Origin: Actinomycetota bacterium | Lineage (GTDB): Bacteria; Actinomycetota; Actinomycetes; Streptosporangiales; Streptosporangiaceae | Assembly: GCA_003161205.1 (NCBI GenBank) | Contig: PMOU01000033.1 | Coordinates: forward strand, 8,144-17,895 | Length of the DNA stretch: 9,752 bases | Reading direction: 5' to 3' | Shown here: positions 1 to 5,797 of the stretch, one piece after another | Numbering within the stretch: position 1 is the stretch's first letter | Layout of the letters: every line of letters starts with the position of its first letter | Made by a program: the position numbers and the translations under genes | Notes under the pieces: model-generated | What the model was told of the DNA's origin: nothing | The model's input: the letters and a program-made list of their open reading frames with translations, nothing else | Databases searched by the model: none

Positions 1-268
1 GTGCGGGCTCGGTCGCCTCGATGTTCTTCAGCGAAACCTCGCGTCTAACGAGCCGTTCTTTGAAGAGGTCGAGGACAGCGTTCGCGCGCAGATCCGAATT
101 AGCCTGGATCTCAATCGTCTCCCCGGACCACCTGATGCCCGCATCGACGCCCTTGAAGTCGAATCGCTTCGTGGTTTCCCTTGCCGTCTGGGTGACCGCG
201 TTGTCTATCTCCTGGTGATCAGGCTTGTTGACGATGTCAAACGAGGACTCCGAGCTCATGGCGGCCAT
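1..268 (-). CDS. yajQ: YajQ/UPF0234 family nucleotide-binding protein, N-terminal part (cut by left edge)
   Basis: The reverse strand encodes a protein beginning MAAMSSESSFDIVNK, followed by QEIDNAVTQTAR, KRFDFKGVDAGIRWSG and LDLFKERLVRREVSLK. This is the N-terminal half of the YajQ (UPF0234) fold, whose hallmarks are S-S-F-D-I-V, Q-E-[IV]-x-N-A and R-[FY]-D-F-K-G. The family usually has about 160 residues; 89 codons are visible before the left edge. YajQ proteins bind nucleotides (cyclic di-GMP in some bacteria, RNA or tRNA in others); the ligand here is unknown. Two in-frame ATGs exist, at 268 and 259. I chose 268 because an AGG lies 4 nt upstream of it, but the 259 start gives an N-terminus closer to known homologs. 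The gene is divergent from the RNA methyltransferase at 494. Family assignment is confident and the exact start is not. Confidence 0.92.
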   Translation of the reverse strand, partial: MAAMSSESSFDIVNKPDHQEIDNAVTQTARETTKRFDFKGVDAGIRWSGETIEIQANSDLRANAVLDLFKERLVRREVSLKNIEATEPA

Positions 269-311
269 CGTACCTGGAAGCGTCGCCTGAGCGTCGCTCC
301 AGCGCGGTGAA

Positions 312-360
312 GCCAGTGCGAGGCCCCAGAAGGCGTTGCATCCAGTGGCCTCGGGCTGGT
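312..360. promoter_or_regulatory. Long-loop hairpin in the yajQ/methyltransferase divergent gap
   Basis: CGAGGCC (319-325) and GGCCTCG (347-353) are perfect inverted repeats around a 21-nt loop. The stem is extended outward by CCAG (313-316) with CTGG (356-359), separated by a 2x2 internal loop. It lies about 45 nt upstream of the yajQ start, so it could be a leader structure in that mRNA or a regulator site. It has no role as a terminator between divergent genes. I saw no convincing -35/-10 pair for either gene in this gap. Possible chance occurrence in GC-rich DNA. Confidence 0.25.
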
Positions 361-493
361 GTCCGGGCGAAGGCGCGATCAGCGACCGCTGGAGGAGGGC
401 CATATCCTCGGTAGGCGTTGGCGGATCGCGTGCCCTCGGCGTGACCGCATGCACAGTGGGTTAGCTGAGCGTAGCCTATCGGTGAGGAACCTC

Positions 494-1669
494 ATGAAAA
501 TCGAACTCATCGCTCGCTGCGTGCGAGGAATCGAGTACGCGGTCGCCGACGAGATCACGGCACTGATGCCGGGCGACCTCACGTTGGGCGCCCGCGAGGT
601 CAGGTTCCGGGTTCCCCAGCTAGACCCCGCCGTGTGCGGGCTCCGGACCCCGGACGACATCTTCCTGTCTGTCGGATCTGTCGCGGGCGTGGGCCACCGC
701 AAGGACGTGCTCCCGTGGCTAGCAGAACAGGTACGCCAGATGGACTGGCGCACGGCAGTTGAGATGGTTGCGCGGGTGCGGGAGCTGCCCGCCCCGCGTC
801 GGTTCGATGTGGTGGCGAGCCTCGTCGGCCGCCGCAACTACTCGCGGTACGACGTCGAGGATGCGGTCGGTTCGGCGCTGAGCGGCGACCTGGGAGCGCG
901 GTACGTCTCCCGGCGGCCCGCCGCCTCCGCCTCGATGCAGCCTGTCGCGCTCAGCGTCCGGGTGTTTATCAACGCAGACACGGCCATAATCGCGATCAGG
1001 CTGGCGGCCGACCCATTGCACCGCCGCTCGTATAAGCAAGATGCATCGCGGGGAACGCTGCACCCGCCAATGGCGGCAGTACTGGCCCGCTTGCTCTCGG
1101 TCAGTCCCCTTGAAACGGTCCTTGACCCTTTCTGCGGCGACGGAACCATTCTGATCGAGATCGCCGGGATTGCTCCGGGCGCGGAAATCCGCGGGTCTGA
1201 CTTCGACCCGGCGCGCATCGATAACGCCGTTGCAAACGCGGCGCGGGCGAGTGCCGATATCTCCTTCTCTGTCATGGACGCTGGGCGGCTGGATCTCGGC
1301 GACTGGACAGTCGATGTACTTGTCGCCAATCCGCCCTGGAATCTCGCGGTAGACGCCACTGGACTCTTGAAGGACGGGCTTGACCAGTTCTGGGCAGAGG
1401 CCGCAAGGGTGATCTCTCCAGTGGGGCGAATGGGCATCATCGTGGACGCTGAACTCGGTGTATCCGCCGAGTTGCGCCGACTGGGGTACCACCTTTCCTT
1501 GGTACAGAGAGTTCGCCTAGCGGGGCGACTGAGCGAGATCGTCCTGTCCACGCCGCCAGGCCGTCCGCACTGGGCTCTGCCCGACGGGATCGCCAGGTGG
1601 AGGCGCGAAGCACTGGCCGCGGGCCTGGTGACCGACGACGGCTTCGAGGCGAGGACGGCCCGATGCTGA
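494..1669 (+). CDS. THUMP-domain RNA (guanine-N2) methyltransferase-like protein
   Basis: This 391-residue protein looks like a THUMP-associated class I SAM-dependent methyltransferase, the group that includes Trm14/TrmN tRNA m2G6 and RlmL-type rRNA m2G enzymes. Residues about 1-170 fit an N-terminal ferredoxin-like plus THUMP RNA-binding region ending in PLHRRSYK (174-181), a junction typical of these enzymes. The Rossmann domain shows motif I DPFCGDGTILIE (211-222), an acidic SAM-ribose motif GSDFDPARIDNA (234-245) and motif IV NPPW (279-282), which fits amino-group methylation of a base. The start at 494 is supported by GAGG at 484-487, 6 nt upstream. The frame stays open to an ATG at 359, but that extension is arginine-rich and unlike the family. 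The gene converges on the oxygenase with only 11 nt between the stop codons. The RNA target cannot be read from sequence. Confidence 0.85.
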   Translation: MKIELIARCVRGIEYAVADEITALMPGDLTLGAREVRFRVPQLDPAVCGLRTPDDIFLSVGSVAGVGHRKDVLPWLAEQVRQMDWRTAVEMVARVRELPAPRRFDVVASLVGRRNYSRYDVEDAVGSALSGDLGARYVSRRPAASASMQPVALSVRVFINADTAIIAIRLAADPLHRRSYKQDASRGTLHPPMAAVLARLLSVSPLETVLDPFCGDGTILIEIAGIAPGAEIRGSDFDPARIDNAVANAARASADISFSVMDAGRLDLGDWTVDVLVANPPWNLAVDATGLLKDGLDQFWAEAARVISPVGRMGIIVDAELGVSAELRRLGYHLSLVQRVRLAGRLSEIVLSTPPGRPHWALPDGIARWRREALAAGLVTDDGFEARTARC

Positions 1670-1680
1670 CTGGCGCTTGC

Positions 1681-2472
1681 TCACAGTGGGTGCAGATTGA
1701 TGTTGAAGTTAATGACGACCCGTTCGGATTTACCGTAGAACGGGGCGACTTCGTGGAGGATATCAGCAGGCCACATTAGCAGTAGTCCGGGCTTGGGCTT
1801 AATGAAGTAGCTCGTTTGCCGTACTCGGAAGCTGAACATTCCCGAGTACGGCATGGCCGGGTCCGGCGTACCGTCGTCCAGATAGTAGGCTCCGCACCAG
1901 CGCTCCTCAGGATATGGCGGCCCGTAGCGCTCATGATTGTGCAGGACCTTGTGATCGCCGTCCTTGTAGAACTGAATCCAGCTCTCACTTATGCACGGCT
2001 GCTCTGCCTTGATGTCAGCGGTCTCCTGGACCGTGAATCTGTAGAGGTCCTCGACGATCGACTTCAGACGTTGAACCGGCTCCGCCGGATTTTCCAGGAA
2101 GTTGTTAGTCGGAACACAATGCCACACGCCTATGGCCGGGATCTGGGTCTCTGACCATGAGTCGTCATCGAATTCTATGGCTTTCCCCATGTCGGCGTGG
2201 TGCCTGACGTCGGGCACCTCGATTTCCGCTTGGCTCATCGAATCCCTGGCGATTCTGCTGAGATCTGCGTTAAAGTCAGCGAGGTCGGGGACCGATACTT
2301 CGTGGTAGATGACCGGTATAGGAGCGATATGGTACAGGTCGCCTTTGACCGGCAGCAAAATATCAGGGGTACGACCGTAGGCCACGGTGATGATGCTCCC
2401 TTCCGGGGGTATCCGCTGGACCGGAACCGGCGTGGCAACCTTGCCTTTGGATGGGGCAGAATGAGCTTGCAT
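1681..2472 (-). CDS. Putative 2OG-Fe(II) oxygenase (TIGR02466 / 2OG-FeII_Oxy_5-like)
   Basis: A 263-residue protein whose C-terminal half resembles the putative 2-oxoglutarate/iron oxygenases of the TIGR02466 type. Visible elements are an HNHE metal-site candidate (residues 178-181), WCGAYYLDD (192-200, the family's SG-x-YY strand), KPKPGLLLMWP with the distal histidine in LHEVAPF (H240), and SERVVINFNI with the 2OG-anchoring arginine (R251). Such enzymes hydroxylate small molecules, sugars or peptides; the substrate is unknown. The position between an RNA methyltransferase and glycosyltransferases suggests, but does not prove, a role in the glycan or natural-product pathway. The start is uncertain. 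ATG 2472 has no clear ribosome site. An upstream in-frame ATG at 2538 would give 285 residues but would overlap the start of the divergent GT8 gene and run through a palindrome. I prefer 2472. Base composition is lower in GC than flanking genes. Confidence 0.72.
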   Translation of the reverse strand: MQAHSAPSKGKVATPVPVQRIPPEGSIITVAYGRTPDILLPVKGDLYHIAPIPVIYHEVSVPDLADFNADLSRIARDSMSQAEIEVPDVRHHADMGKAIEFDDDSWSETQIPAIGVWHCVPTNNFLENPAEPVQRLKSIVEDLYRFTVQETADIKAEQPCISESWIQFYKDGDHKVLHNHERYGPPYPEERWCGAYYLDDGTPDPAMPYSGMFSFRVRQTSYFIKPKPGLLLMWPADILHEVAPFYGKSERVVINFNINLHPL

Positions 2473-2481
2473 CAAGGGTAG

Positions 2482-2498
2482 CGTGGGCCGAGCCCACG
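2482..2498. promoter_or_regulatory. Perfect 7-bp palindrome in the oxygenase/GT8 divergent region
   Basis: CGTGGGC-CGA-GCCCACG is a perfect inverted repeat with a 3-nt centre. It sits 10 nt before the oxygenase ATG (2472) and 26 nt before the GT8 ATG (2524). Its position between two divergent genes suits an operator for a dimeric regulator controlling both. If the oxygenase really starts at 2538, the palindrome would be inside its coding region. No regulator gene is visible in the window. Confidence 0.35.
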
Positions 2499-2511
2499 GT
2501 CGATAGCGCAC

Positions 2512-2515
2512 GGAG
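2512..2515 (+). promoter_or_regulatory. Ribosome binding site of the GT8 gene
   Basis: GGAG ends 8 nt before the ATG at 2524. This fixes the GT8 start and makes it unlikely that the divergent oxygenase extends to 2538. Confidence 0.6.
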
Positions 2516-2523
2516 CGGCAAAG

Positions 2524-3378
2524 ATGAAGACTGGCCATGAGCGCACTGGACCAGGTCAGCGATTCTCGGGGGAACCGGTCAGCGTTGTGACTGCATGCGA
2601 CGAGGGCTACCTCCCGTATCTTGCGGTGTTCGCAACCTCACTGGCCTCTAATCGCGCTCCCGCCACGGAGGTTGAGCTGACGATACTTCAGCCTGGCATT
2701 GGCGAGTGGGCGCGGGACCGACTGGCCGAGCATACGCGCGGGATCACGCTCAACTGGGTCGATGTCGACGAGTCGGCGTACCGCGCCGCCGGCTTTCCGA
2801 ACGAGCCCATGGTCCAGCGGCCCCATTACTTTCGGTGCCTCATCGGCACCATGCTTCCCCCAAATCTGCGGCGCTGCATCTACATGGACGGCGATACGCT
2901 GGTGCACGGGGATCTCGGGGATCTTTGGACCACCGACTTGGGCGACTCCGTCGTCGGAGCCGCACTGGACTACTTCGTGCCGCGAACTGGTGACGCAATC
3001 GCGCCCTGGCGCGACCTCGAACTCGACCCGGAGGCCCTGTACTTCAATTCCGGGGTGATGCTCATTAACCTCGATGCGTGGCGGGCAGAAGACATCGGGA
3101 CGCGCGTGCTCTGGACGTGCTGCCGGTATCGCGACTACCTGATGGCTCAGGGCAAGTGGCCGCAGCATGATCAGTTCGGCCTGAACGCAATTCTCCAGAA
3201 TAGGTGGCATCGCCTCTCCCAGGACTGGAACTACCTCTCGGAAATGCCGTTCCACGAGCCGCGGGTAGTGCACTACTGCGGTGGGGGCAAGCCGATGTCG
3301 CGAACGTGCCAGCCCGAGTTCGCTGCCTGGTTCTACGACACGCTCGCCCAGACCGCATGGTGGGACCGGCGGCCATAG
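2524..3378 (+). CDS. Family 8 glycosyltransferase (GT8)
   Basis: A 284-residue retaining glycosyltransferase of the GT8 (glycogenin/LPS galactosyl- or glucosyltransferase) type, GT-A fold and probably cytosolic. It opens with the nucleotide-binding strand VSVVTACDEGYLPYLAVF (19-36). It carries the metal-binding DxD motif as YMDGDTLV (120-127), the acceptor/donor-site loop FNSGVMLINL (174-183), QHDQFGLNAIL (214-224) and the C-terminal HYCGGGKPM (250-258), whose histidine usually contributes to metal binding. All expected motifs are intact and the length is normal. The donor is probably a UDP-hexose and the acceptor is unknown. The start is set by GGAG at 2512-2515. The gene is divergent from the oxygenase and converges with the GT2 gene, with 35 nt between the two stops. 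It probably belongs to the same glycan pathway as GT2 and the epimerase, although on the opposite strand. Confidence 0.92.
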   Translation: MKTGHERTGPGQRFSGEPVSVVTACDEGYLPYLAVFATSLASNRAPATEVELTILQPGIGEWARDRLAEHTRGITLNWVDVDESAYRAAGFPNEPMVQRPHYFRCLIGTMLPPNLRRCIYMDGDTLVHGDLGDLWTTDLGDSVVGAALDYFVPRTGDAIAPWRDLELDPEALYFNSGVMLINLDAWRAEDIGTRVLWTCCRYRDYLMAQGKWPQHDQFGLNAILQNRWHRLSQDWNYLSEMPFHEPRVVHYCGGGKPMSRTCQPEFAAWFYDTLAQTAWWDRRP

Positions 3379-3389
3379 GCCAAGCCCGG
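3366..3389. terminator. Weak inverted repeat at the GT8/GT2 convergence
   Basis: CCGG-c-GGCC-ata-GGCC-aag-c-CCGG forms an imperfect hairpin that includes the GT8 stop codon. There is no T-run. This is the only structure seen in the 35-nt gap, so it is a weak terminator candidate. Confidence 0.2.
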
Positions 3390-3413
3390 CGGGAGGGATC
3401 CACCTGAGACGGG

Positions 3414-4463
3414 TCACACTGAGCGGTCGCCACTGGCGACTCGCAGGTTTGCGTCGATGCGCCGCCGACGTATGATGCCCGGGATCCGCGCGAGTAGCCA
3501 TGCGGTGCTGTGCGCAAGCTCAAGCCATGCACGCCCAGGCGTCGACCGGCCCCCAACACCGTCTCCCGCCAAGTCGCGGAGCAGCCACCCCCAGGCGATC
3601 GCAACCATGTCAGCAGCCTTCATGTCAATGTCGGTCAAGAGGAAATAATACTTGTTCCGCATCATCAGAAGACGCCTGTATGGACTGCCCTCCCCGCCTT
3701 GATGGTAGATTCCGTACTTTGTCAGCAAGGCAACGCGCCAGCCAGCCAGCCGTGCCCGGCGGCATAGATCAGTCTCCTCATAGAACGTATGGTATGCCTC
3801 ATCGAAAATACCGATTGCGCGCAGCATTTCCGCGCGGGCGAAAAACGCCGCCCCTTGAACGTACGCGTGCTCAAGCGTATGCGGTGCACGCGGGGTACCG
3901 GGATCCGGAGGGGGAAGGAGGCTAGCACGGTTAACCGCAAGCCCATGACTCTCCCCGGCCGCAAGGGCGGATTTCGTCCAGGAATTGGAATCTTCGGCTC
4001 TCCCCTCACGGCCCGAATAATTCCACTGGAGGGGGCCGACGATCCCGTAGTCGCGCCACTCCTCCATGAACGCCGTAAGATGGCCCACTAGCTCGGAAGG
4101 AGTAAACGTGTCTGGGTTTACAAGGAATACGTAATCCGCGCCGTCATCCAGTGCATCGCGCATGACCTGGTTGTTTGCCCTTGCAAATCCGAGATTTGCC
4201 TCATTCTCTATGACTCGCACGCGCGGGAACGACTCCCGGACGTAGGCCGCACTGCCGTCCGCGGAGTTGTTATCGACATAATAGATGTCTAGAAGATAAT
4301 CCGATCCCTGGTCGGCGCTCTGCGTGAGAGACGCAAGGGCAGGACCCAGCCATCTCTTGTCGTTGATTCCTACCATAACGGCCGCAACGCGCGGGATAAC
4401 TGCTGGCAGTCGAGCGCCAATCGAGGGCTCGCCCGGCTGGCGGGATGGGCGGGATGAGACCAT
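3414..4463 (-). CDS. Family 2 glycosyltransferase (GT2, rhamnosyltransferase-like)
   Basis: A 349-residue inverting GT-A glycosyltransferase. The first strand RVAAVMVGIN (25-34) is followed by YVDNNSADGS (62-71) for nucleotide binding, NLGFARANNQ (90-99), the metal-binding segment VNPDT (115-119, in place of a strict DxD), VQGAAFFARAEMLRAIGIFDE (in two parts, 202-222), and the catalytic-base region FYEETDLCRRARLAGW (227-242), then YHQGGEGS (253-260). This arrangement is typical of WbbL/RfbF-like sugar transferases for cell-surface glycans. The C-terminal tail is amphipathic with a possible membrane-associating stretch around AIAWGWLLRDL and ends basic (RIPGIIRRRR), suggesting contact with the membrane. 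The ATG lies 3 nt after the epimerase stop, so the two genes are very probably one transcription unit and may be translationally coupled. Donor and acceptor are not identifiable. Confidence 0.92.
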   Translation of the reverse strand: MVSSRPSRQPGEPSIGARLPAVIPRVAAVMVGINDKRWLGPALASLTQSADQGSDYLLDIYYVDNNSADGSAAYVRESFPRVRVIENEANLGFARANNQVMRDALDDGADYVFLVNPDTFTPSELVGHLTAFMEEWRDYGIVGPLQWNYSGREGRAEDSNSWTKSALAAGESHGLAVNRASLLPPPDPGTPRAPHTLEHAYVQGAAFFARAEMLRAIGIFDEAYHTFYEETDLCRRARLAGWRVALLTKYGIYHQGGEGSPYRRLLMMRNKYYFLLTDIDMKAADMVAIAWGWLLRDLAGDGVGGRSTPGRAWLELAHSTAWLLARIPGIIRRRRIDANLRVASGDRSV

Positions 4464-4466
4464 TTC

Positions 4467-5081
4467 TCAAATCAGTTTATCGACCCAGGTGGCAGGGGTG
4501 GCTGATGTGAGGATCTCGATGTCCAAGTCATACCTGAAATCCGACGGTCCTCTGCGGTCAATCCAGTCGATCATGCTCTGCAGCCCGCCGCGCAGGTCCA
4601 TCCGGGTCTCGTAGCCAAGCAGGCGCCGCGCCTTGTCCGCGCTGCAAGTCGCCGCCTTCACCTCAAGGGGACGGTCGGCGACGAAGATCGGATCGAGATC
4701 GAAATTGAGGAGTTCGGCGATGGCTTGCGCAAGGCCGAGAACCGTTGTCGTCTCCTCGTCCGGCCCGATGTTGATCGTTTCGCCGATAGCAGCATCGAGC
4801 GTTCCCATGCGCTCCAGGCAGAACAGCACATCGGACACGAAACTGAAGCAGCGGCTTTGCGACCCGTTACCGTAGATAACAGGCTGGAGACCCCGCATCA
4901 TACGGTTAATCATGATGGAAGCGACATTACGGTACGGGTCATCGTAGCGCTGGCGCGGCCCGATTATGTTATGCGGGACAGCGATGGAGCAGCCTCCGCC
5001 GTGCGTTTCGAAGATATTTCTCACAACAAGTTCGGACGCGTGCTTGGCCAGGCCATATGGGTTGACGGGCGCGGGAATCAT
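4467..5081 (-). CDS. C-terminal fragment of epimerase/dehydratase (substrate domain)
   Basis: A 204-residue frame starting MIPAPVNPYGLAKHASE. It holds the SDR catalytic Y-x-x-x-K as YGLAK (residues 9-13), then HNIIGPRQRYDDPYRNVASIM, IYGNGSQSRCFSFVSDV, ETINIGPDEETT and the C-terminal segment AATCSADKARRLLGYE. This is the usual order for the substrate-binding half of UDP-sugar epimerases/dehydratases. It lacks the NAD-binding N-terminus. Its ATG overlaps the stop of the upstream frame as ATGA, which could allow coupled reinitiation, but the ATG is an ordinary internal methionine of the family (FREDM), so the overlap is probably accidental. The GT2 gene begins 3 nt downstream. Confidence 0.8.
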   Translation of the reverse strand: MIPAPVNPYGLAKHASELVVRNIFETHGGGCSIAVPHNIIGPRQRYDDPYRNVASIMINRMMRGLQPVIYGNGSQSRCFSFVSDVLFCLERMGTLDAAIGETINIGPDEETTTVLGLAQAIAELLNFDLDPIFVADRPLEVKAATCSADKARRLLGYETRMDLRGGLQSMIDWIDRRGPSDFRYDLDIEILTSATPATWVDKLI

Positions 5082-5467
5082 GTCTTCGCGGAAGGGTGCC
5101 TGAAGTCTTCCGTCCTTGCCATAGACGAGCAGTGCACGAATCTCGCCACACCAGACGCAGCGGCTGCGGTCGCCACCTCAACCGTGGCCTGCGCCGTATT
5201 CTTGTATACGAACGCTGGCGCGAATACGCTAAAGCCGTCGTACGCTGTGCAAGCACTGTGATAGACGAGATCCGAACCCGCAAGATACCCAGCATAAGCA
5301 TCGCGGTCCAGGCAATCCGCTACGACGAACTCGACTCCCTCTGGAACATTGGAAGTCGACCCGCCCGCGAGATTGTCGATTCCTGTCACAGCCCAGCCAA
5401 GATCCCGAAACCGCTCCGCCACGTGACTGCCAAGGAACCCAGCTACGCCTGTGACGAAGACCTTCAA
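5078..5467 (-). CDS. N-terminal fragment of epimerase/dehydratase (NAD-binding domain)
   Basis: A 129-residue frame beginning MKVFVTGVAGFLGSHVAERF with the extended-SDR dinucleotide motif G-x-x-G-x-x-G (GVAGFLG, residues 7-13), an acidic residue for the NAD ribose in TGIDNL (28-33), VVADCLDRD (48-56) and VYHSAC (68-73, the usual H-x-A-A position). It then reaches RFVHCSSMAR (109-118), the catalytic serine strand. After this the frame leaves the family (TEDFRHPSAKT) and stops. The start is TTG at 5467, supported by GAGGAG at 5473-5478 with a 5-nt spacer. The ATG at 5472 is out of frame. It is the N-terminal half of the broken gene described under 4467-5467. Confidence 0.8.
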   Translation of the reverse strand: MKVFVTGVAGFLGSHVAERFRDLGWAVTGIDNLAGGSTSNVPEGVEFVVADCLDRDAYAGYLAGSDLVYHSACTAYDGFSVFAPAFVYKNTAQATVEVATAAAASGVARFVHCSSMARTEDFRHPSAKT

Positions 5468-5472
5468 GGCAT

Positions 5473-5478
5473 CTCCTC
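5473..5478 (-). promoter_or_regulatory. Ribosome binding site of the epimerase gene (TTG start)
   Basis: On the minus strand GAGGAG lies 5 nt before TTG 5467. The strong match decides in favour of the unusual TTG codon, because the nearby ATG (5472) runs into a stop after two codons. Confidence 0.65.
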
Positions 5479-5520
5479 GGGTCGAGACTGATCAGGGGTA
5501 ATGCGTCATCCCGGTTGAGT

Positions 5521-5535
5521 TCCCGGAGCCCGGGA
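5521..5535. promoter_or_regulatory. Perfect palindrome upstream of the epimerase-GT2 unit
   Basis: TCCCGG-AGC-CCGGGA is a perfect 6-bp inverted repeat with a 3-nt centre, 54 nt before the epimerase start. If the -10 candidate at 5588-5596 is real, it falls in the transcribed leader. There it could act as a roadblock operator or as an RNA hairpin. Confidence 0.3.
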
Positions 5536-5587
5536 CTGCTATGTCCCTTGAATTGGCCGACGACACCGAGTGCGCGACTGCGGATGA

Positions 5588-5596
5588 AGCATAACA
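5588..5596 (-). promoter_or_regulatory. Candidate extended -10 promoter for the epimerase-GT2 unit
   Basis: The minus strand reads TGTTATGCT, a TG-N-TATGCT extended -10 element. No good -35 is seen upstream, as is common for extended -10 promoters. Transcription would start near 5581 and leave a leader of about 113 nt. Based on motif only. Confidence 0.25.
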
Positions 5597-5778
5597 TCAT
5601 TGCCTACTACGGGGGAAGGCACCGAGTCGTGAGTGCGGCCTGGGAAGCACGCACTATTGGGGCCTATGATGCTATTGAGAGCTAAGGCCCTGACACCAGC
5701 GTTCGCGCTCGCTGCCCTCTCGTCATGCCGAGCTGAGAGGCCGGGTCTGCGGGGACGTGGCGGAGGGAGAAAACAGGT

Positions 5779-5797
5779 GGCCATCTGCCAGGTGGCC
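5779..5797 (+). promoter_or_regulatory. Near-perfect palindrome and direct repeat overlapping the GNAT ribosome site
   Basis: GGCCATCTG-C-CAGGTGGCC is a 9-bp inverted repeat with a single T/G exception, which still pairs as G-U in RNA. It ends 8 nt before the GNAT ATG. The right arm, CAGGTGGCC (5789-5797), is also a direct copy of 5774-5782 at a 15-nt period, and it contains the only purine-rich ribosome-site candidate, AGGTGG. Either a repressor dimer site or an RNA hairpin that hides the ribosome site would fit. Confidence 0.35.

Larger units (their letters stand above)
4467..5467 (-). pseudogene. NAD-dependent nucleotide-sugar epimerase/dehydratase, broken by a frameshift
   Basis: The two adjacent frames (5078-5467 and 4467-5081) are the N- and C-terminal parts of one extended-SDR protein. 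The first frame carries the Rossmann motif and ends just after CSSMAR; the second contains the catalytic PYGLAK. Reading the second frame upstream of its ATG gives YGKDGRLQAPFREDM, which continues the family pattern without a break, so coding sequence is conserved on both sides of the join at about 5114-5123. Adding one more copy of the 10-nt unit found there (TATGGCAAGG on the coding strand) joins the frames exactly as CSSMARYGKDGR and gives 336 residues, a normal length. The break falls at the catalytic serine region, so neither half should be active alone. A genuine mutation, a phase-variable state or a sequence error are all possible. Confidence 0.75.

Noticed and set aside
359..493. N-terminal extension of the RNA methyltransferase to an upstream ATG at 359
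   Set aside because: The added residues are basic and unlike the family, whereas the ATG at 494 has GAGG at the right distance and begins at the expected first strand.
719..1551. Long minus-strand frames opposite the RNA methyltransferase
   Set aside because: They are antisense shadows produced by high-GC codons; the plus strand carries clear methyltransferase motifs and a good ribosome site.
2473..2538. N-terminal extension of the oxygenase to an ATG at 2538
   Set aside because: It would overlap the divergent GT8 start, which has its own GGAG site, and would place a perfect palindrome inside the gene. Not fully excluded.
2638..3501. A 287-codon minus-strand frame opposite the GT8 gene
   Set aside because: Shadow frame without recognisable domains; the GT8 motifs on the plus strand are complete.
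5100..5130. Programmed -1 ribosomal frameshifting to join the epimerase halves
   Set aside because: No slippery heptamer is visible, and a -1 shift would give CSS directly followed by YG, lacking the residues usual between them.
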